This document shows positions 59,861-64,000 of a stretch of 64,000 nt of DNA, piece by piece. The notes beneath the pieces were generated by a model. It searched no databases. It saw only the letters and a list, made by a program, of their open reading frames with translations, and was not told the origin of the DNA. The stretch's first letter is position 1. Every line of letters begins with the position of its first letter. The position numbers and the translations under genes are program-made. The DNA lies in NCBI GenBank assembly GCA_022747635.1, contig JAKTNV010000176.1, positions 124,001 to 188,000 on the forward strand, read 5' to 3'. The stretch comes from Hetaerina americana. Lineage: Eukaryota; Arthropoda; Insecta; Odonata; Calopterygidae.

Positions 59861-62800
59861 ATCTCATGCTCAGGACTTTAGTTTTAGTTTATACTTATTC
59901 GTGACATTATTTTTGAAAATAGTCTCCTTCAAAAAATGATTTTCATTCACAATTTTACACTTTTAGACAACCAATGTTGTTTTTTCACGCAGATGGCAGA
60001 AAATGTTTAGCACACCACTAAGATTTCGATTCATTATCTAAGATAAGGAGTAGTGGTCAAAGTGTTTGCAAATCTATTAAATCACTCGATATTTGTATTA
60101 TGATTGACGGCGACGGATGGGGAGACCTGATCTTATCGTCTTGTATTCGATCATTTAGCCATTTAACGTGACTTTCGAAGTGCATTTGCGATCTTCAAAA
60201 GCAAGAAGGAGATTAGTGTTAATTTTAAGGTGTGCTTGACCCGGAGTGATCGATTCATCCTTGTCAGTCCGGTGGATTTGTGTTCGGTCGGCAGTCATTC
60301 TTCAAATCCTGTGTTGGTTGAGGGAGTTTCCATCTTTGGAACCACTCACACCTGGTGTACTTTTTGTTTTTACTAATTCAATGTCTTTCAGGCAGAAAGA
60401 CATTTACCAAACAACACCTCGAAAGAGGGGGGAAGAAAGATGATGAAACCTTTTCATCGCGTGAAGAAAAGTGAGTATTCTGGTGTTTTTCTGTCCCTTA
60501 TTATTATTTGAATACGTGTTCTGCGTTCAACTTTTACGAAAACAGCAGTTTAATGGCATTTAAAATGCATCATCTGACATTTTCTTCATATGCATCTAGT
60601 AATTTTAATATAGTATTTTGTAGAATATTTAATGCTTGTTTTACTCTGAAGAGTTCTAATATATATTAATTCCGATGAACTTGCTTAGAAATTAGGATGA
60701 TGATATGCACTAAAACGATTTTAATATATCACTATATATTGCGAAGGCGCGATACATCATATTGTTTAGGCGTAAAGATTTACTTACGCTATCATTTTAG
60801 CCCAGCACTCATGGGCACAAATATGGACCATGAGAAATGTAATTCGATTAAGTTTAAGCGTGTGCCCTTGATCCAATGTAATTTGTGTGTGGCCTTGATG
60901 GATTGATTTTTGTTCTTTTGTCGTGTTTGGTCGGCGTTCGGCATGCCGTCATTTTCCTAATCGTGTGATGTTTGAGAGAGTTTTGATCGTTGCAGCCGTT
61001 CTATTCCAGGGTACGTTTTGTGTATAGCAATCGGCTCTCTTACAGCCAATAGGTGATGGATCAACCGAGACGTCGACGGGAGATTGATGAATCCGAGGGC
61101 CCACTGATAGAGAGGGGACCACAGGAAAGATGGACAGTGCGGATGGGTTTGGATTCAGACCCTTGGGATCCAAGCCCGCCGGTCAGCAAGACGTCCACCA
61201 GAGAAGACGTCGAATGAAGAAAACTTGGGAACTACTTCCATCAAGCTGCGGTGAGTGAGTATTTTGGCAATGTTTAAGTTTCCTTTATCAACAGTTTTCA
61301 CACTACAAGCAGGGTTTAATTGCTAGTTACTCCTTATTCAGTTTCAATAATGACTTCTTAAACATTCTATTTTATCAAGAAATACTTCAAGAAGAACTTT
61401 CAAAAGAATGCGAGATTAGTCATTTTAGCCTCAAAGTGGTCCGTGTGATGTATTCATCCTGCCACGAGCAAAGAGATATTATGTGGCAGTATGACTCTGT
61501 GGCGACTCTAGGTATGACGTCATTTTAGGGCCGGAGCGCCCCATTTTTAACACTCGTTAGATGTACATTGTGTGCTTGGATGAGAGTATTTAGGAGTGCG
61601 TGGGAATGCATTGTAATTAGCTAACGAGGTGATGAATGGGTTTTGGGAGACCTAACCAGTTGCACTAGTATTGGTACCTGTCATTACTAACTTGTGTTAG
61701 TGTTTATAGTGTGAGTGTTGCTTGGTGCGAATGAGTCACCATCATCACACTGCACATTTACAAATATCTCACCTCTATACTTTTTGTACGTGTTTTGCAA
61801 TGATTTGAAATTGTTCATGTTCCAAGAATATGCCCTGTATGCTCTTTGAAATTGAATGAATTGTATTTATGTCATTCGAATTGTGTTTTAAGGCGGCCTG
61901 TGAAGGGTTTTGCGGGTTTCCCTTCACCCCGGGCGAATGCAAGGCCAAATGTCACTCCCGATAAAATAATCGAGAAAACATTGGAAAAAATTGTCTTGCT
62001 ATTATTTTCCTTTCCGTCACATAAAAACTTTACTTGGGATGAATATTACGTAATTTCCAACGACAAAAGAATTTGCTGGGTGAGGTTGAGAATTAAAAAG
62101 AAAATGTAAGCTCCTTTATCTATTTTTAAATTGAAGAAATTCGCTTCACCAAAAAGAAATTAATTATGTTGTGACAAATATAAAAGCTTAATCGGCAATG
62201 GACCATAAATATGACAAACGCACACGCACGATTCGAGGAAGGGCGCTAAAAAAACTGGCGTTCGTGAAACGTATATTCGGAAGGTGTAGCGACGAAAAAG
62301 TGAAGGAATAGTGCTATTTATCTCTAGCAAAACAAATGATTTTAAAGACCTAGCCGAGTTCAAAAAATGCATAAACTTAAATCCCGATACAGGAGTGTAT
62401 TAACAGATTAAAACTCCTATCGAAGAATTCCAGTTAAAACTATCTATCTAGCAACACTCGCAGAAACAAATCTTTCACGCCATAAAAGCCACTTGCTATA
62501 AAACTTAGAAACAATGTTTTCAAACAGTCATCCTGGCACTTGCGCATTCTAGCAATATCGCCAAGGTCATATATACTCTGTAAGCTCTGTGGGATTCGAC
62601 CATAGAGTAATTAATTTGTTCGCTCACAGAAGGACTTTCTTTGATAGTTTGTTATCGATGGATGCCGACGGAGAAAACATTAATGAAATTCCAAAACTGT
62701 AAGGAAGCAAACTCGCACAAATGCCCATTCGCTCATTCGCTCCTCAACAGAAAACTCACTCAAAACTATAGCAACCCTGGGAACAACAATCACGTGACGC

Positions 62801-63185
62801 ATATGTAAACGTAAAGAATCCATTCAAAGTGATCTCATTTTAACAAATGAAGAGCTTCATAATTAACAAAGGTTAATACAACACCAAACTATTGTTCAGG
62901 GCCCCCTTGAAAACAGTTCTCTCCGGGTCAAACACTTAACGTGACGTTGTTGTCACTTCTTGGAACAGTCTTGTTACGTTTCTTACGGAAGGCTCATAGT
63001 CTTCTCCGTCAAATGTCTCTCTCCATCTCTGGATTGGATCTGTTTACCCTGAAGCGGGAATTCAGTTTGCGTAACAGAAAAAGGTAACTGAGGCCAGGGC
63101 TGTTCAGTTTGGTGGTTGTGGAAATACGGTATTCTGGTTTTCTGTTTACATCTCACGAGTCCCCAGGGACGAATGCCAAGGGGAT
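59861..63185. other. AT-rich noncoding DNA with a possible diverged duplication
   Basis: No recognised gene. Segments at 60240-60560 and 60890-61320 share an ordered set of similar blocks (GGTCGGC..TC...CATT, TTGAG.GAGTTT, GTGAGT.AGTATT.TGG), suggesting an old duplication. An eroded GC-richer segment at 61050-61250 ends at a splice-donor-like GTGAGT. Confidence 0.4.
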
Positions 63186-63189
63186 CGTG

Positions 63190-63270
63190 ATGTTGCAGTG
63201 GCTATCGTACTGGATTCCTACCCACAGGGTCAGGGTTTAAATCCCGGCGGTGTTAAATATTTTTCAGTAC
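63190..63270 (+). mobile_element. tRNA-derived SINE, head fragment
   Basis: Matches the head of the 50324 copy: ATGTTGCAGTGGCTATCGTA, then GGTTTAAATCCCGGCGGTGT and AAATATTTTTCAG. It is truncated at the 3' side, with no (TAC)n tail. Confidence 0.8.
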
Positions 63271-64000
63271 CAAAAATGAAAGCAAAAATAAACGAAGGAT
63301 GGAATGGTTTGTTGCGTTGTTAATGGCATGCATGCAGAAGTGAATAAAAAAGAAAAAAAACGAATGAATAGTAATTGGTTTTCATCGGAAATGTAGCCAA
63401 AGGACCAATAGTAAAGTAATGAAATCATTAAATATAATAGAAATCATGAAATAGCTAATCTATGATCAAACAAGCTCAGAGAATTAAATTTGTTTGAAAT
63501 TCACCATTTTAGACTTTGGAAAAAATTAGAAAGTGTTCCTGAAGGCGAGGGTAATAGGTAAAGAGTACATAAAACCCACTCCATTATTGAAAAAGTGGAT
63601 TGAATAACTAAAATCTCGATAGAAAATTATCCAGCTCTAGCAATGAAAACGGAGATATAAAAACGTGAGCCAATGCCTAAACGAGTACTAAGGTTGTATT
63701 TATTATAAACATTTTATAAAAAATGACTACCTCTAATAACAAACATAGAACCGCATAAAAGGGTACCGGTAATGTCATCGAATTAAATTAAAATTTAATA
63801 ATGACGGAAGAAGCATACACTAGTAAGAAAAATTCTTGGCAAGGAGATAGTTTAAAGATTGTAATGAAAGAAGGAGAGATAAGGGGAAAGGTACAAAATA
63901 ACTAAAAATTAATGGCTTGGATGCACAGGTGGTTGATGGGAGTGTATTAGAAATGCGACACGACGACTTAATATTAATTTAAGAATAGACAGGAGGAGTC
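63271..64000. other. AT-rich noncoding DNA to window end
   Basis: No supported feature. Confidence 0.5.

Overview
This is AT-rich, repeat-dense nuclear DNA of an arthropod, most likely an insect. That inference rests on the repeats: mariner elements with TA target sites, non-LTR retrotransposons, Penelope-like pieces, a Helitron helicase remnant, tRNA-headed SINEs, TATA/TCATTC core promoters and GT-AG introns. I recognise no conserved host protein-coding gene. Most of the window outside 17-33.7 kb is intergenic or intronic sequence made of transposon debris.

The centrepiece is a nearly complete Polinton/Maverick (adintovirus-like) element at 16994-33655 (16,662 bp). It has ~487-bp terminal inverted repeats starting AGT and ending ACT, and a perfect 6-bp target-site duplication (ATGGTT at 16988-16993 and 33656-33661). 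From left to right it holds: an orphan rightward gene (17771-18364); a leftward block with two related Cys/His proteins flanking a duplicated-domain nuclear protein (18524-20267), an adenain-like protease, the double-jelly-roll major capsid protein, a PX/pVI-like basic protein, the minor capsid (penton-like) protein, a chromodomain integrase overlapped by a basic protein, a small basic protein with a hydrophobic tail, the packaging ATPase (frame broken once), a 1221-aa protein-primed DNA polymerase B and a 102-aa orphan; then a rightward spliced block encoding dUTPase and a 128-aa protein; then ~1.1 kb of hairpin-rich noncoding DNA. Replication, packaging, maturation and integration functions are all present. 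Genes in the leftward block are coupled by ATGA and TAATG overlaps. One overlap carries an A_AAA_AAA heptamer in the correct phase for a -1 frameshift into integrase.

Left flank (1-16993): a full-length SINE (1494-1785), a mariner with an intact transposase ORF (3248-4560), decayed jockey-like, mariner and other non-LTR reverse transcriptase fragments (10-14 kb), a dispersed noncoding repeat, and a 5'-truncated SINE with 12-bp target duplications just outside the Polinton.

Right flank (33662-64000): a decayed second mariner (35017-36357), several fragments of one non-LTR family (39.6-46.2 kb), a GC-rich minisatellite, two adjacent perfect or near-perfect hairpins (47.44-47.57 kb), a full-length SINE with 11-bp duplications (50324-50624), a Helitron Pif1 helicase remnant (54.1-55.7 kb), a second SINE type, Penelope GIY-YIG and reverse transcriptase remnants, an 81-bp-arm foldback carrying hammerhead-like cores (58337-58508), and a last SINE fragment.
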